Shown here: positions 19,770 through 29,787 of the stretch, piece after piece | Layout: each line of letters opens with the position of its first letter | Position numbering within the stretch: the stretch's first letter is position 1 | NCBI RefSeq assembly: GCF_021440515.1 | Contig: NZ_JAKCMV010000025.1 | Span: 1 to 64,000 of the forward strand | Direction: 5' to 3' | Source of the DNA: Enterobacter asburiae | Lineage (GTDB): Bacteria; Pseudomonadota; Gammaproteobacteria; Enterobacterales; Enterobacteriaceae | DNA length: 64,000 bases | Position numbers and translations under genes: made by a program | Notes under the pieces: generated by a model | What the model saw: only the letters and a program-made list of their open reading frames with translations | The model's database searches: none | What the model was told of the DNA's origin: nothing

Positions 19770-21023
19770 TTAACCCTCTTCGCGCCAGGCCAGCTCAATC
19801 TCCTCGGCCAGAATTTTCACACCGGCTTCGATTTTTTCCGGATCGGGCACGTAGTTCATGCGCATACACTGGTGCGTGTGCGGCCACGGCTTGTCGAGGC
19901 CCGGGAAGAAGTAATCCCCCGGCACCATCAGGACGCCGCGTTTTTTCAGGCGCTGGTAGAGCAGCTCGGTGGTAATCGGCAGATCTTTAAACCACAGCCA
20001 GAGGAAAATCGCCCCTTCGGGTTTGTGGATCAGGCAGCGTTCTTCCGGTAAGTAGCGGCGAATGATCGCAATCGTGTCCTGAACGCGCTGGTAGTAGAAC
20101 GGCTTGATAACGTCGTTGGACAGACGCAGCAGGTCGTTGCGCTTGATCATTTCGCACATCATCGCCGGGCCGATCCCGCCAGGGGAGAGGCTGATAATGC
20201 CGTTCATATTGGTGATGGCGCGGATGATTTTTTCATTTGCGACGATAATGCCGCAGCGGCTACCCGGCAGGCCCAGCTTGGAAAGGCTCATGCACAGCAC
20301 GATGTTCGGGTTCCACAGCGGGCGGGCCTCGCTGAAGATAATGCCCGGGAAGGGTACGCCGTAGGCGTTATCGATCACCAGCGGGATACCATGCTGGTTT
20401 GCCAGCGCATCCAGCTTCATCAGCTCATCGTCGGTGATAACGTTTCCGGTCGGGTTGGTCGGGCGCGACACGCAGATCATGCCGGTCTCTTCGCCAATGT
20501 GCAGATGTTCAAAATCGACATGATACTTGAACTGGCCTTCCGGCAGCAGCTCGATGTTCGGGCGCGCCGAGACAAACAGATCTTCTTCAAGGCCGGAATC
20601 GGCATAGCCGATGTACTCCGGCGCCAGCGGGAACAGCACTTTTTTGGTGCTGCCGTCGGCACGGCGTCCTGCAAAGAGGTTAAACAAGTAGAAAAATGCG
20701 CTCTGGCTGCCGTTTGTCAGCGCAATATTCTGTGGTTCGATATCCCAACCCAGCTCATCACGCAGCATGTTTGCCAGCAGCGACAGCAGCTCGGTTTTCC
20801 CCTGAGGGCCATCGTAATTGCAAAGCGCATCGGTGGCTTTACCGTTTTCCAGCATGTCCGCCAGCAGCGTCTGGAAATACGTATTCATCTGAGGAATTTG
20901 CGCCGGATTTCCGCCGCCAAGCATGATAGCGCCCGGTGTGCGCAGCCCGTCGTTAAGATCTTCCATCAGGCGGGTGATGCCTGAATGGCGGGTAAATTTG
21001 TCGCCGAAAAGTGAAAACGTCAT
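19770..21023 (-). CDS. avtA: valine-pyruvate aminotransferase
   Basis: This class I/II PLP aminotransferase (transaminase C) makes alanine and 2-ketoisovalerate from valine and pyruvate, and the reverse. The 417 residues start at MTFSLFGDKFTRHSGI; 22 further upstream codons are not conserved. SLSKLGLPGSRCGI contains the PLP lysine, and RPTNPTGNVI and the C-terminal arginine region MRMNYVPDPEKIEAG fit the family. It is convergent with ysaA, with 7 bp between the stops. Confidence 0.97.
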   Translation of the reverse strand: MTFSLFGDKFTRHSGITRLMEDLNDGLRTPGAIMLGGGNPAQIPQMNTYFQTLLADMLENGKATDALCNYDGPQGKTELLSLLANMLRDELGWDIEPQNIALTNGSQSAFFYLFNLFAGRRADGSTKKVLFPLAPEYIGYADSGLEEDLFVSARPNIELLPEGQFKYHVDFEHLHIGEETGMICVSRPTNPTGNVITDDELMKLDALANQHGIPLVIDNAYGVPFPGIIFSEARPLWNPNIVLCMSLSKLGLPGSRCGIIVANEKIIRAITNMNGIISLSPGGIGPAMMCEMIKRNDLLRLSNDVIKPFYYQRVQDTIAIIRRYLPEERCLIHKPEGAIFLWLWFKDLPITTELLYQRLKKRGVLMVPGDYFFPGLDKPWPHTHQCMRMNYVPDPEKIEAGVKILAEEIELAWREEG

Positions 21024-21161
21024 AGCAGGTGATCTATTGAGCTTATTTTGAAAGTGGCTAACCATAACGCTAGCATCGTGCTGGTGCAAATCGAGAGATG
21101 CGGATGGGTTTGTTGTTTTATGCGGTGGGATTTTGATTAGGTAGTGGATTGTTCTGGTGAA

Positions 21162-21215
21162 AGACCGCGCCGTGCAATCCCCTCTCCCCTGGGGAGAGGG
21201 TTAGGGTGAAGGGGA
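21162..21215. repeat. CCCTCACCC-type intergenic palindrome, copy E
   Basis: GACCGCGCCGTGCAATCCCC is followed by CTCTCCCCTGGGGAGAG and GGTTAGGGTGAAGGGGAG. The ACCGC(A/G)CCGT(A/G)CA lead sequence is the one found in each 43-bp unit at 4.1-4.3 kb, linking the two loci to one repeat family. It lies between avtA and the malS 3' end. Confidence 0.75.
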
Positions 21216-21216
21216 G

Positions 21217-23247
21217 CTATTGATTCCCCGCCCACACCACCATTGCCTTATCGCCCTTATGCTCGCGCACAAACCCGTATCCCTCTTTCAGCGAGAGCGT
21301 GGTTTGCTTGCCTTCGCCAATTGCAGGGTGTCGGGCGCGAAACAGCCCGAGGATCTGCCAGTGGGCGACGGTCATTGCCTGTTTGCCCGTCACGTCCTGC
21401 CAGTTCATGTCCGAGCGCGTTCCCTGAAGCGGATCTGAGCCGGTCGGGCCAAACGGGCGCGCTGATTCATCGCCGTAATAGATCTGCACGCTGCCGGGAG
21501 CCAGGAGAAGCAACTCGGCGGCGCGCTGTCCGCCTTCACGAAACAGGCGCGTATCGTGCGACGAGAGATAGCTCAGAACGTTGAAGCTTTGCAGTTTTTC
21601 CGCCATCTGCTGCCAGGTCAAATCCATATCCGCCAGACAATCTATCGCTTTTGCCGCCTGCTCCTGATAGTCAAAGTTGATCATCGCATCAAAGCCGTGG
21701 CGGTAATAATCGCTTTGCATCACGCCGTGACCCCAGGATTCGCCGGTCATCCAGAACGGCGCGTCATCGAGCTTTTTATCGGGGTTTGCCGCTTTCCACG
21801 CGCTGAGCGCCGCGGTCGCCTGCTCTTTTAACTGCTGCCACGCGGGAAGTTCGACGTGTTTAGCGGTATCAACCCGAAAACCGTCGATACCGTAATCACG
21901 CACCCACTGGCTCAGCCAGTGCGTCAGATAGTCGCGAGGCGTATAGCCTGACGTCGCTTTGGCGCGGGTATCCGGCTTGTGCTGGTAAAAATTGGGCAGG
22001 CCAGACGCCACGGTGGATTCCGTTTTCAGATCCGGTAAAAACGCCAGCGACATGGTCAAATCGTCAAAGCCGGGATTGTCGTAATCACCGATGTCGGTGC
22101 GGATCCAGTTCTTGCCCCACCATTTGTCCCAGGCCGCTTTATCGCTGAAGTTAATGTAGTCGTTAAAGCTATGCCAGCTCTGGCCCGCGCCCGGCTTCCA
22201 GTCGGTCCAGCGCTCGCCGAGCGTCTTTTTCAGCTCGTCGTCCTTAAGGTATAAGGCGCCGAACTGAAATTCCTGCATATCCGCGAGCGTGGCGTAACCC
22301 ACGTGATTCATGACTACGTCAAACAGGATGCGAATGCCGCGCTTGTGGGCCTCATCAACCAGCTGGCGCAAGTCGTCCTCGGTGCCCATGTTGGCATCAA
22401 GCGTTGTCCAATCCTGCGTGTAATAGCCGTGATAGGCGTAGTGAGGGAAATCGCCCTTCGTCCCGCCGCCTACCCAGCCGTGGATTTGCTCCAGCGGCGA
22501 GCTTATCCACAGCGCGTTAACGCCCAGCTGCTGAAGATAATCGAGCTTGCCGGTCAGCCCTTTGAGATCGCCGCCGTGGAAGGTGCCAATCTCCTGCATC
22601 CCGTCTTTATGACGGCCATAGCTGTTGTCGTTGGTCGGATCGCCATTCACGTAGCGATCGGTTAATACGAAGTAGACCGTGGCGTTTTGCCAGCTGAACG
22701 GGGCGGGTTTGTCGGTTTCGGCGCGTTCCAGCAGCAGCAGGCCGTTGCTGTTGGCGGCAGGCTGAAGGGTGATTTTGCCCTGCTGCACGGTGGCGGTCTG
22801 TTTGCTGTAGAAATCGCGCACCACGCTGCCTTCCGGGAAGGTACTGCTGACATCAAGGGTGAGCGGTTTTCCGTCCCATGTCGGGCACTGGCGAACAACG
22901 TTCGCGACCGGTTTGTCTGCCGCGCTTTGCACCGACAGCATCAGGGTGGGCGTGCCGGAGCGCGTATCGATACGCATCTGGTAATCGCCCTCGCGGAACA
23001 GACGCCACTGCGGCGGGGTGCCTTCGCAAGGTTTTAGCGACAGCATTTCGTTAAGTTTGATCGCGCCCGTCGGCTGCCAGCACGCGTTGTCAAAACTTAA
23101 CGTGAGGGGACGAGTACCCTTCGCAAGCTTTGCCTGGCTGATGAAGACCCCGGTGCCTTCGGCGGTAAACGCGTTAAAACCCGGTGATGACCAGCCTGCG
23201 TGCGCCAGTGCAGGCAACGCCAGTAAAGCTAATGCGGTACGTTTCAT
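21217..23247 (-). CDS. malS: periplasmic alpha-amylase
   Basis: This GH13 enzyme hydrolyses maltodextrins in the periplasm. The 676-residue precursor starts at MKRTALALLALPALAHAGW (signal peptide), the E. coli MalS length. GH13 regions are visible: LFDVVMNHVG (region I), GFRVDTAKHVE (region II, nucleophile Asp), MTGESWGHG (general acid Glu) and LSSHDTR (region IV). The extra N-terminal domain contains disulfide-capable cysteines, as in E. coli. It is probably MalT-regulated. Confidence 0.97.
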   Translation of the reverse strand: MKRTALALLALPALAHAGWSSPGFNAFTAEGTGVFISQAKLAKGTRPLTLSFDNACWQPTGAIKLNEMLSLKPCEGTPPQWRLFREGDYQMRIDTRSGTPTLMLSVQSAADKPVANVVRQCPTWDGKPLTLDVSSTFPEGSVVRDFYSKQTATVQQGKITLQPAANSNGLLLLERAETDKPAPFSWQNATVYFVLTDRYVNGDPTNDNSYGRHKDGMQEIGTFHGGDLKGLTGKLDYLQQLGVNALWISSPLEQIHGWVGGGTKGDFPHYAYHGYYTQDWTTLDANMGTEDDLRQLVDEAHKRGIRILFDVVMNHVGYATLADMQEFQFGALYLKDDELKKTLGERWTDWKPGAGQSWHSFNDYINFSDKAAWDKWWGKNWIRTDIGDYDNPGFDDLTMSLAFLPDLKTESTVASGLPNFYQHKPDTRAKATSGYTPRDYLTHWLSQWVRDYGIDGFRVDTAKHVELPAWQQLKEQATAALSAWKAANPDKKLDDAPFWMTGESWGHGVMQSDYYRHGFDAMINFDYQEQAAKAIDCLADMDLTWQQMAEKLQSFNVLSYLSSHDTRLFREGGQRAAELLLLAPGSVQIYYGDESARPFGPTGSDPLQGTRSDMNWQDVTGKQAMTVAHWQILGLFRARHPAIGEGKQTTLSLKEGYGFVREHKGDKAMVVWAGNQ

Positions 23248-23560
23248 TCCATCTTCCTGTCGCGGCATTTTTAACCAGTTTGCCACCGGGCGGAGACAAG
23301 AAACTCCTCCTCCGACGCGTTCTTCAGGGCTGATGCGAAAGGATGAGTGATCCCGCTCAAAATTAAGGAGTTATCTGCGAGAACGCACACAAATTTTCAG
23401 AAATGATGCTTTAGTGAGCAACTTTCAGGTGACATAGTTTCGGAAATGGACTATTTCTTTACGTGCTCAGAAAGTCTATTTTTGATATGATTTGAGATTC
23501 CGCTCTCAAATTTTTCAAAAAATAAGGTGTTGGAATGTTTAAATCCGACCAGGAGACCTA
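23248..23560. promoter_or_regulatory. malS-bax divergent region with possible MalT boxes
   Basis: Candidate MalT half-boxes (consensus GGGGAKGAGG, core GGAKGA) are GGATGAG at 23341 on the plus strand and GGAGGAGG on the minus strand at about 23304-23313. The bax-proximal half is AT-rich. The exact malS promoter was not fixed, and an 8-codon upstream ORF precedes bax. Confidence 0.35.
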
Positions 23561-23561
23561 A
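23535..23561 (+). other. 8-codon upstream ORF overlapping the bax start
   Basis: ATG at 23535 opens MFKSDQET and closes with TAA at 23559-23561, whose last base is the first base of the bax ATG (TAATG). The bax Shine-Dalgarno AGGAG lies inside this ORF. A weak AAGG precedes it. Translation is unproven, but the geometry would allow reinitiation coupling. Confidence 0.35.
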
Positions 23562-24388
23562 TGATATCGACTCCCATACGACGAGTTGGGGCTACGATAC
23601 TCATGTTACTCACCGTGTCGTTTTCAGGTGAGCTGCTTGCAAAAACGCACACAGATACATCGAGTCACAAAGCCCACGTTATAAAGACGGCAAGTAAAAG
23701 TAAGGTTAGCAGTAAACAAGAGTATTCTCGCAATAGTGCAAAGAGCAGTTCACTTCCTGATTTGCGAAAATACCCTTCCGGGACACCAAGGAAAAAAGCG
23801 TTTCTCCGGACGGTAATGCCTTATATTACAAGTCAAAACTCTGCGATTACCGCGGATCGTAACTGGCTTATTTCAAAGCAGTACGACAGCCGCTGGTCGC
23901 CATCTGAACGCACGCGCCTGAAAGATATCGCAAAACGCTACAAAGTCAGCTGGAACGGTAACACCCGTCGTGTGCCGTGGAATTCGCTGCTTGAACGCGT
24001 GGATATTATTCCGGGCAGCATGGTAGCGACCATGGCCGCAGCCGAAAGCGGCTGGGGCACGTCGAAACTGGCGCGCAGCAATAACAATCTTTTTGGTATG
24101 AAGTGTGCCAAAGGTCGTTGCACCAACGCGCCTGGCAAGGTGAAAGGCTACTCGCAGTTTGAGTCTGTGAAAGACTCCGTGAACGCCTACGTGGTGAATC
24201 TGAATACGCACCCGGCTTACAAATCGTTCCGTAAATCACGCGCGCAGCTGCGTAAAGCGGATCAGGAAGTGACGGCAAGTACGATGATCCACAAGCTGAA
24301 AGGGTATTCCACGCTGGGACAGAGCTATAACAACTATCTGTTCGCGATGTATCAGGATAACCAGCGCTTAATCGCCGCCCATATGTAA
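23561..24388 (+). CDS. bax: Bax, glucosaminidase-family exported protein
   Basis: This 275-residue protein has an N-terminal signal or anchor (about residues 10-27), a low-complexity Ser/Lys linker (30-65) and a C-terminal glucosaminidase domain (about 140-270) with the likely catalytic Glu162 in AAAESGWGTSKLA. It is related to FlgJ/Bax peptidoglycan hydrolases and nearly collinear with E. coli Bax (274). AGGAG precedes the ATG. Location between malS and xylR is conserved. Confidence 0.94.
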   Translation: MISTPIRRVGATILMLLTVSFSGELLAKTHTDTSSHKAHVIKTASKSKVSSKQEYSRNSAKSSSLPDLRKYPSGTPRKKAFLRTVMPYITSQNSAITADRNWLISKQYDSRWSPSERTRLKDIAKRYKVSWNGNTRRVPWNSLLERVDIIPGSMVATMAAAESGWGTSKLARSNNNLFGMKCAKGRCTNAPGKVKGYSQFESVKDSVNAYVVNLNTHPAYKSFRKSRAQLRKADQEVTASTMIHKLKGYSTLGQSYNNYLFAMYQDNQRLIAAHM

Positions 24389-24393
24389 TCTTC

Positions 24394-24427
24394 AAAAAAC
24401 GCCTTCCACTGGAAGGCGTTTTCTTTT
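24394..24427. terminator. bidirectional terminator between bax and xylR
   Basis: AAAACGCCTTCC-ACT-GGAAGGCGTTTTCTTTT: a GC-rich stem is flanked by A and T runs on both sides, so it can serve both convergent genes. Confidence 0.9.
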
Positions 24428-24437
24428 CTGACGCCGG

Positions 24438-25616
24438 TTACATCATAACTTCGCTGTGACGCTCCCGATACTCTTTCGGCGTGGTGTCATACTCTTTCTT
24501 GAATACCGAATAGAAATATTGCAGTGACGGGTAGCCGCACATCTGTGAAATTTCATTGATCGACAGCGACGTCGAAACCAGCAGGCTTCGCGCCTTCTCC
24601 AGCTTTTCTGCGTGAATGACCGCATGAATAGTCTCGCCCACCTCTTCCTTGAAGCGTTTCTCCAGATTGGAGCGAGAAATCCCCACCGAATCCAGCACCT
24701 GATCGACCTTAATCCCCTTGCAGGCGTGATTGCGGATGTAGTGCATCGCCTGGATCACCGCCGGGTCGTTAAGCGAGCGGTAGTCGGTAGAGCGACGCTC
24801 CACCACGCGAACCGGAGGGACCAACAGACGCTGGAGCGGCAGGGCTTCGTTATCCAGCAGTCGATGCAGAAGCTTCGCGGCCTGATAGCCCATCTGACGC
24901 GTTCCCTGAGCCACGGATGACAGCGCCACGCGGGACAGGTAGCGAGTCAGCTCTTCGTTATCAATGCCGATGACGCACAGCTTCTCCGGAACGGGAATAT
25001 GCAAATGCTCGCAAACCTGCAAGACGTGGCGGGCACGCGCGTCCGTGACGGCGATAATCCCGGTCTGGGGCGGCAGCGTTTGCAGCCAGTCCGCCAGGCG
25101 GTTTTGCGCGTGTTGCCAGTTCTCCGGCGCGGTTTCCAGCCCCTGATACACCACGCCGCGATACTTCTCCTGCGCGACAAGCTGGCAAAAGGCGTATTCA
25201 CGCTCCACCGCCCAGCGTTTACCGCTGCTGGCGGGCAGGCCGTAATAGGCGAAGCGGTGCACGCCTTTCTCTTTTAAATGCAAAAAGGCGCTTTCAACCA
25301 GCGCGTGGTTATCGGTCGCGATGTAGTGAACCGGCGGATAGTTCTCCGGTGCATGGTAAGAGCCGCCGACGCCCACAATCGGGACGTCGACGTCGGTCAG
25401 CAATTTCTCGATGATGGGGTCATCGTAGTCAGCGATCACCCCATCGCCCAGCCAGTCTTTGATATTTTCAATCCGGGCGCGAAAATCCTCTTCGATGAAG
25501 ATGTCCCACTCCGATTGCGACGCCTGCAAATATTCACCCACGCCTTCGACCACCTGGCGGTCATAGGCTTTATTGGCATTGAATAACAACGTAATGCGGT
25601 GACGCTTCTCAAACAT
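24438..25616 (-). CDS. xylR: xylose operon activator XylR
   Basis: This 392-residue AraC-family activator has a LacI/GalR-like periplasmic-binding fold for D-xylose (about residues 1-275) and a C-terminal double helix-turn-helix (about 285-385; ISRSNLEKRFKEEVG, and the AraC signature NEISQMCGYPSLQYFYSVFK). It has the same length as E. coli XylR. It activates xylA and xylF promoters when xylose is bound. It is co-oriented with xylFGH and starts 34 bp after the xylH stop. Confidence 0.97.
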   Translation of the reverse strand: MFEKRHRITLLFNANKAYDRQVVEGVGEYLQASQSEWDIFIEEDFRARIENIKDWLGDGVIADYDDPIIEKLLTDVDVPIVGVGGSYHAPENYPPVHYIATDNHALVESAFLHLKEKGVHRFAYYGLPASSGKRWAVEREYAFCQLVAQEKYRGVVYQGLETAPENWQHAQNRLADWLQTLPPQTGIIAVTDARARHVLQVCEHLHIPVPEKLCVIGIDNEELTRYLSRVALSSVAQGTRQMGYQAAKLLHRLLDNEALPLQRLLVPPVRVVERRSTDYRSLNDPAVIQAMHYIRNHACKGIKVDQVLDSVGISRSNLEKRFKEEVGETIHAVIHAEKLEKARSLLVSTSLSINEISQMCGYPSLQYFYSVFKKEYDTTPKEYRERHSEVMM

Positions 25617-25650
25617 GGCTTACTTTCCCAAATCAGTCACAGTGCAGTTA

Positions 25651-26832
25651 TCAGGCTCGTCGCTTGGTGGCGGAGTCCATCCAGACTGCCAGCAGCAGAA
25701 TGGCCCCCTTGACGATATACTGCCAAAAGGTCGGGACGTCCATCATACTCATCCCGTTATCCAGCGAAGCCATAATAAATGCGCCCATTACCGCGCCCGC
25801 CACGCTGCCCACGCCGCCGGCGAGGCTGGTTCCACCTATTACACAGGCCGCGATAGCGTCCAGCTCGGCGATGTTACCGGCAGACGGTGAACCCGCCCCT
25901 AAGCGCGAGCTGAGGATAAGCCCGGCAATAGCGACCATCAGGCCGTTGATGGCGAACACGGCGAGCTTGGTGCGCTCCACGTTGATCCCAGATAAGCGCG
26001 CCGCCTCCAGATTGCCGCCGATGGCATAAATGCGACGACCGAACGCGGTGCGCGTAGCCATAAACATCCCTGCCAGCAGCAGAAGCGCTAACAGCAGGAC
26101 GGGAGTCGGAACGCCACGATAATCGTTCAGCAGCCAGATGGCCCCCAGCACGATCACCGCCGTCAGGGACTGACGCCCCACCACCGAGGTCGACGGCGCA
26201 GAGGCCAGCCCCAGCGCCTGACGACGCATCCGCCCGCGCCACTGCCAGCCAATAAACGCCATCAGGCCGATAACGCCAAACGTAAAGCCTAAGCCATCTG
26301 AGAGGTAGCTTTGCCCAATCTGCGACATGGACGCGCTGGTGGGCGACACGGTGGTGCCGTTGGTGATGCCAATCAAAATGCCGCGGAAGGCCAGCATCCC
26401 GGCGAGCGTCACGATAAACGACGGCACCTTGCGATAGGCGACCCACCATCCGTTCCAGGCACCCAGCACCAGCCCCAGCACCAATGTAACCGCTACGGTG
26501 AGCGGCAGCGGCCAGCCAAGCCAGACGTCGAAAATGGCCGCCACGCCGCCAAGCAGGCCCATCATCGAGCCGACGGACAGGTCGATTTCCGCAGAGATAA
26601 TGACAAATACCATCCCCACGGCCAGGATGCCGGTGATCGCCGTCTGGCGCAGCAGGTTAGATACGTTACGCGCGCTCAGGTAGGAGCCGTCGGTCATCCA
26701 GGTGAAAAAGAGCATGATGACGATGATGGCGGCGATCATGACAAACACTTGCAGGTTTAACGCTTTCAGCCCCGCGAACGCGCCTGGCGTCGGAACGGCG
26801 ACTTTGAGATCAGACGGATTGGTTTTCGACAT
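25651..26832 (-). CDS. xylH: xylose ABC transporter permease
   Basis: This 393-residue inner membrane permease of the CUT2 family has about 10 hydrophobic segments and the family motifs [14 protein letters not shown] (near 105) and [15 protein letters not shown] (near 330). It partners XylG (ATPase) and XylF (binding protein). Its first 23 bp overlap the end of xylG. Confidence 0.97.
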   Translation of the reverse strand: MSKTNPSDLKVAVPTPGAFAGLKALNLQVFVMIAAIIVIMLFFTWMTDGSYLSARNVSNLLRQTAITGILAVGMVFVIISAEIDLSVGSMMGLLGGVAAIFDVWLGWPLPLTVAVTLVLGLVLGAWNGWWVAYRKVPSFIVTLAGMLAFRGILIGITNGTTVSPTSASMSQIGQSYLSDGLGFTFGVIGLMAFIGWQWRGRMRRQALGLASAPSTSVVGRQSLTAVIVLGAIWLLNDYRGVPTPVLLLALLLLAGMFMATRTAFGRRIYAIGGNLEAARLSGINVERTKLAVFAINGLMVAIAGLILSSRLGAGSPSAGNIAELDAIAACVIGGTSLAGGVGSVAGAVMGAFIMASLDNGMSMMDVPTFWQYIVKGAILLLAVWMDSATKRRA

Positions 26833-28351
26833 GGCGTTCGCTCCTTAATGCGGCTTCCATCACCTGCTCCTGCGTCAGGCTCTGGTTCATCAGATTGGCT
26901 TTCAGTTTTCCTTCATGCATAACCAGCACGCGGTCGCTCAGCCCCAGCACTTCGGGTAATTCAGATGAGATGACAATGACGGCAATCCCCTGCTGCACAA
27001 GCTGATTAATCAGCTTGTAGATTTCGTATTTCGCGCCGATATCGATCCCGCGCGTGGGTTCGTCCAGGATCAGGATGCGTGGATTTAGCAGCAGGCAGCG
27101 CGCCAGAATCGCTTTTTGCTGATTCCCGCCGCTCAGGCGACCAATCGCCAGCTCCGGGGAGGACGTTTTGACCTTCAGACGGGCAAGCGACTGGAGGATG
27201 CACTGCTGCTCGGCGGCATCATCCAGGCTGCTAAGCGGGCCTGAAAACTGGTTAAGCGCGGCGAGCGTAATGTTTTTACCTACCGCCATCACCGGCACGA
27301 TGCCGTCTTTTTTACGGTCTTCGGGAACCATCGCAATACCCTGCGCAATGGCCTGCTGGCAGTTATCAATGTGTACCTGCTGCCCGTCGATATAAATCTT
27401 CCCTTCCCAGCGTCCGGGCCAGACGCCAAACAGGCACTGTACGGCCTCGGTACGCCCGGCACCGACCAGGCCCGCAATACCGAGGATCTCCCCGCGATGC
27501 AGCGAGAAGGAAACGTTATTCACCCGCTTGATGTGGCGGTTAATAGGGTGCCAGGCGGTGAGGTTTTCAACGCGCAGCACCTCATCGCCAATCGCGTGGG
27601 GTTCGTTCGGGTAGAGCGCCGTCAGCTCGCGGCCCACCATCATGGTGATGATGTCGTCTTCGCTCATTCCCTGCGCGTCGCGGGTGCCGATGTGTTGCCC
27701 GTCGCGGATCACGCAGATGGTGTCTGAAATGGCCTTCACCTCGTTGAGCTTGTGCGAGATATAGATGCAGGCAATGCCGTGGTTTTGCAGATCGCGGATA
27801 ATATTGAGCAGCACTGCGGTTTCCTGCTCGGTGAGGGATGCCGTCGGCTCATCGAGGATCAACAGCCGCACCTGTTTGTTCAGCGCTTTGGCAATCTCCA
27901 CCAGCTGCTGCTGGCCCAGCCCTAAGTCCCCGACGCGCGTATCCGGTGAAATGGCGAGGCTCACCTGCGCCAGCAGCTTTTCACAGCGCAGGGTCATGGT
28001 GTCGTAGTCCAGCACGCCGTGGCGTGAGATTTCCGCCCCGAGAAAGATGTTTTCCAGCACGGTAAGATGCTTAACCAGCGCCAGCTCCTGGTGGATAATG
28101 GCGATGCCTTTGCGTTCGGTATCGCGAATATGCGTGGCCTCAATCACCTCTCCGGCAAAAACAATTTCGCCGTCGTAGCTGCCGTGAGGGTAGATCCCGC
28201 ACAGCACTTTCATCAGCGTTGATTTCCCCGAGCCGTTCTCGCCGCACAGCGAAACCACTTCCCCCGCGTTCAGGCGCAGGCTGACGTTATCGACGGCTTT
28301 CACCGCGCCAAAGGCTTTGGTGATGCTTTTCATTTCTAGTAAATAAGGCAT
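26810..28351 (-). CDS. xylG: xylose ABC transporter ATP-binding protein
   Basis: This 513-residue tandem ATPase of the CUT2 sugar family has a first domain Walker [10 protein letters not shown] (near 38) with [15 protein letters not shown] and [12 protein letters not shown], and a second domain GLVGAGRTE with [15 protein letters not shown] and [14 protein letters not shown]. The second Walker A lacks the usual GKS/T (GAGRTE), as is normal for this family. The start [15 protein letters not shown] is 12 codons inside the longest frame and gives the E. coli length. Confidence 0.97.
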   Translation of the reverse strand: MPYLLEMKSITKAFGAVKAVDNVSLRLNAGEVVSLCGENGSGKSTLMKVLCGIYPHGSYDGEIVFAGEVIEATHIRDTERKGIAIIHQELALVKHLTVLENIFLGAEISRHGVLDYDTMTLRCEKLLAQVSLAISPDTRVGDLGLGQQQLVEIAKALNKQVRLLILDEPTASLTEQETAVLLNIIRDLQNHGIACIYISHKLNEVKAISDTICVIRDGQHIGTRDAQGMSEDDIITMMVGRELTALYPNEPHAIGDEVLRVENLTAWHPINRHIKRVNNVSFSLHRGEILGIAGLVGAGRTEAVQCLFGVWPGRWEGKIYIDGQQVHIDNCQQAIAQGIAMVPEDRKKDGIVPVMAVGKNITLAALNQFSGPLSSLDDAAEQQCILQSLARLKVKTSSPELAIGRLSGGNQQKAILARCLLLNPRILILDEPTRGIDIGAKYEIYKLINQLVQQGIAVIVISSELPEVLGLSDRVLVMHEGKLKANLMNQSLTQEQVMEAALRSERHVENQSV

Positions 28352-28423
28352 AACTGCTCCACGTAACCCGAAGTCAGAACAGTACAAATCGATGCGCCCC
28401 CGCTAAGCAGGGGCAGCGCGGGA

Positions 28424-29416
28424 TTACAGTTCGCTCTTTTTGTGGAAACCGTCTTTAACTACGGTGGCGTCAATATTCTCTTTATTGACTTCGACAGGCG
28501 TAAGCAGGCGGGACGGCACATCTTTCAGCCCGTTATTCAGGCTGGTGTCGGCTTTAGGTTGCTGACCATTACCCAGCTCAACGGCAATTTCCGCCGCCGT
28601 ATTGGCCAGCTCGGTAATCGGTTTATAAACGGTCATGGTTTGGGTGCCCGCAATAATGCGTTTCACGCCCGCGAGGTCGGCGTCCTGACCGGAAATCGCC
28701 ACTTTACCGGCCAGACCTTGTGCGCTGAGTGCCTGAATCGCGCCGCCTGCGGTGGCATCGTTGGAGGCCACAACGGCGTCAATTTTGTTGTTATTGGCGG
28801 TTAAGGCGTTTTCCATAATTTTCAGCGCATTTTCAGGAAGCCAGCCATCTGCCCACTGATCGCCAACGACTTTAATTTTGCCGCTATCAATATACGGCTT
28901 AAGGACTTTCATTTGTCCTTCGCGGAACAGTTTGGCGTTGTTATCCACCGGCGAGCCGCCCATCAGGAAATAATTCCCCTGAGGCACTTTGTCGACCAGG
29001 CTTTTGGCCTGTAATTCGCCCACTTTTTCATTATCGAAAGAAATATAAAAATCAATATCCGCATTATTTATCATGCGGTCATAGGCTAATACTTTTATTC
29101 CCTCTTGTTTCGCTTCTTTAACAACGTTACTTAACACCTGTCCGTTGTAAGGGATAATGACCAGCACATCAACGCCACGGTTGATCATATTCTCGATTTG
29201 CGACATTTGCGTTTCTTCGTTGCCGTTAGCCGACTGAACAAACACCTGAGCGCCGAGTGATTCCGCTTTTTTCACAAAAATATCGCGATCTTTTTGCCAG
29301 CGTTCCAGACGCAAATCGTCAATCGCCATGCCGATTTTGACCTCTTTCGCGTGTCCGGCAAAGCTGGCAAGCAGGAGAGTAGTGCAGAGAGTAAGGGACA
29401 GATTCTTTATCTTCAT
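28424..29416 (-). CDS. xylF: D-xylose periplasmic binding protein
   Basis: This 330-residue precursor starts at MKIKNLSLTLCTTLLLASF, with a signal peptide cut after GHA. The mature start KEVKIGMAIDDLRLERWQKD is that of E. coli XylF. It is a type I periplasmic binding fold with high-affinity xylose residues in the GGSPVDNNAKLF and ASNDATAGGAIQAL segments. It is the first gene of xylFGH, divergent from xylAB. Confidence 0.97.
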   Translation of the reverse strand: MKIKNLSLTLCTTLLLASFAGHAKEVKIGMAIDDLRLERWQKDRDIFVKKAESLGAQVFVQSANGNEETQMSQIENMINRGVDVLVIIPYNGQVLSNVVKEAKQEGIKVLAYDRMINNADIDFYISFDNEKVGELQAKSLVDKVPQGNYFLMGGSPVDNNAKLFREGQMKVLKPYIDSGKIKVVGDQWADGWLPENALKIMENALTANNNKIDAVVASNDATAGGAIQALSAQGLAGKVAISGQDADLAGVKRIIAGTQTMTVYKPITELANTAAEIAVELGNGQQPKADTSLNNGLKDVPSRLLTPVEVNKENIDATVVKDGFHKKSEL

Positions 29417-29787
29417 AATGATGAGGCCTTGTTGTAGGTGATGTGTTGCCGAGATAAAAGAAACATTCACTGCTGTAGACGTAGCAAATTTTTAACGTGG
29501 AATGGCTGGCTGGCAATTACAGATTTTTATCTTCTCATTACGATATTTGGTTTATTTCTGAATTTATGACCGCGATCGGATTTTAAAATGCGTAACTTAT
29601 TAATTACACGCAAATCTGGAATGCGCGCCGAAAAATAGTTTGCATGCGCATTATTTTGCGAGCCAGCGCACAGTTGTGCATTCTCTCAATAGCAGTGTGA
29701 AATAACGTAATTGAGCAACTGCGAATGTGTATTCACTATTACTCCAGTATCGACTACTCGCCGCATCCCTTGATTATGGAGCTCAAT
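29417..29787. promoter_or_regulatory. xylF-xylA divergent control region
   Basis: This 371-bp gap has similar motifs facing outward on each side: GAATGGCTGGCTGGCAATTA at 29500-29519 near xylF (minus-strand reading TAATTGCCAGCCAGCCATTC), and ATTTTGCGAGCCAGCGCACA at 29653-29672 near xylA. The latter is close to the E. coli XylR site IA. CAATAGCAGTGTGAAATAAC just downstream is shared with the E. coli xylA promoter. XylR and CRP control are expected from E. coli. I could not place a strong CRP consensus. Confidence 0.7.
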
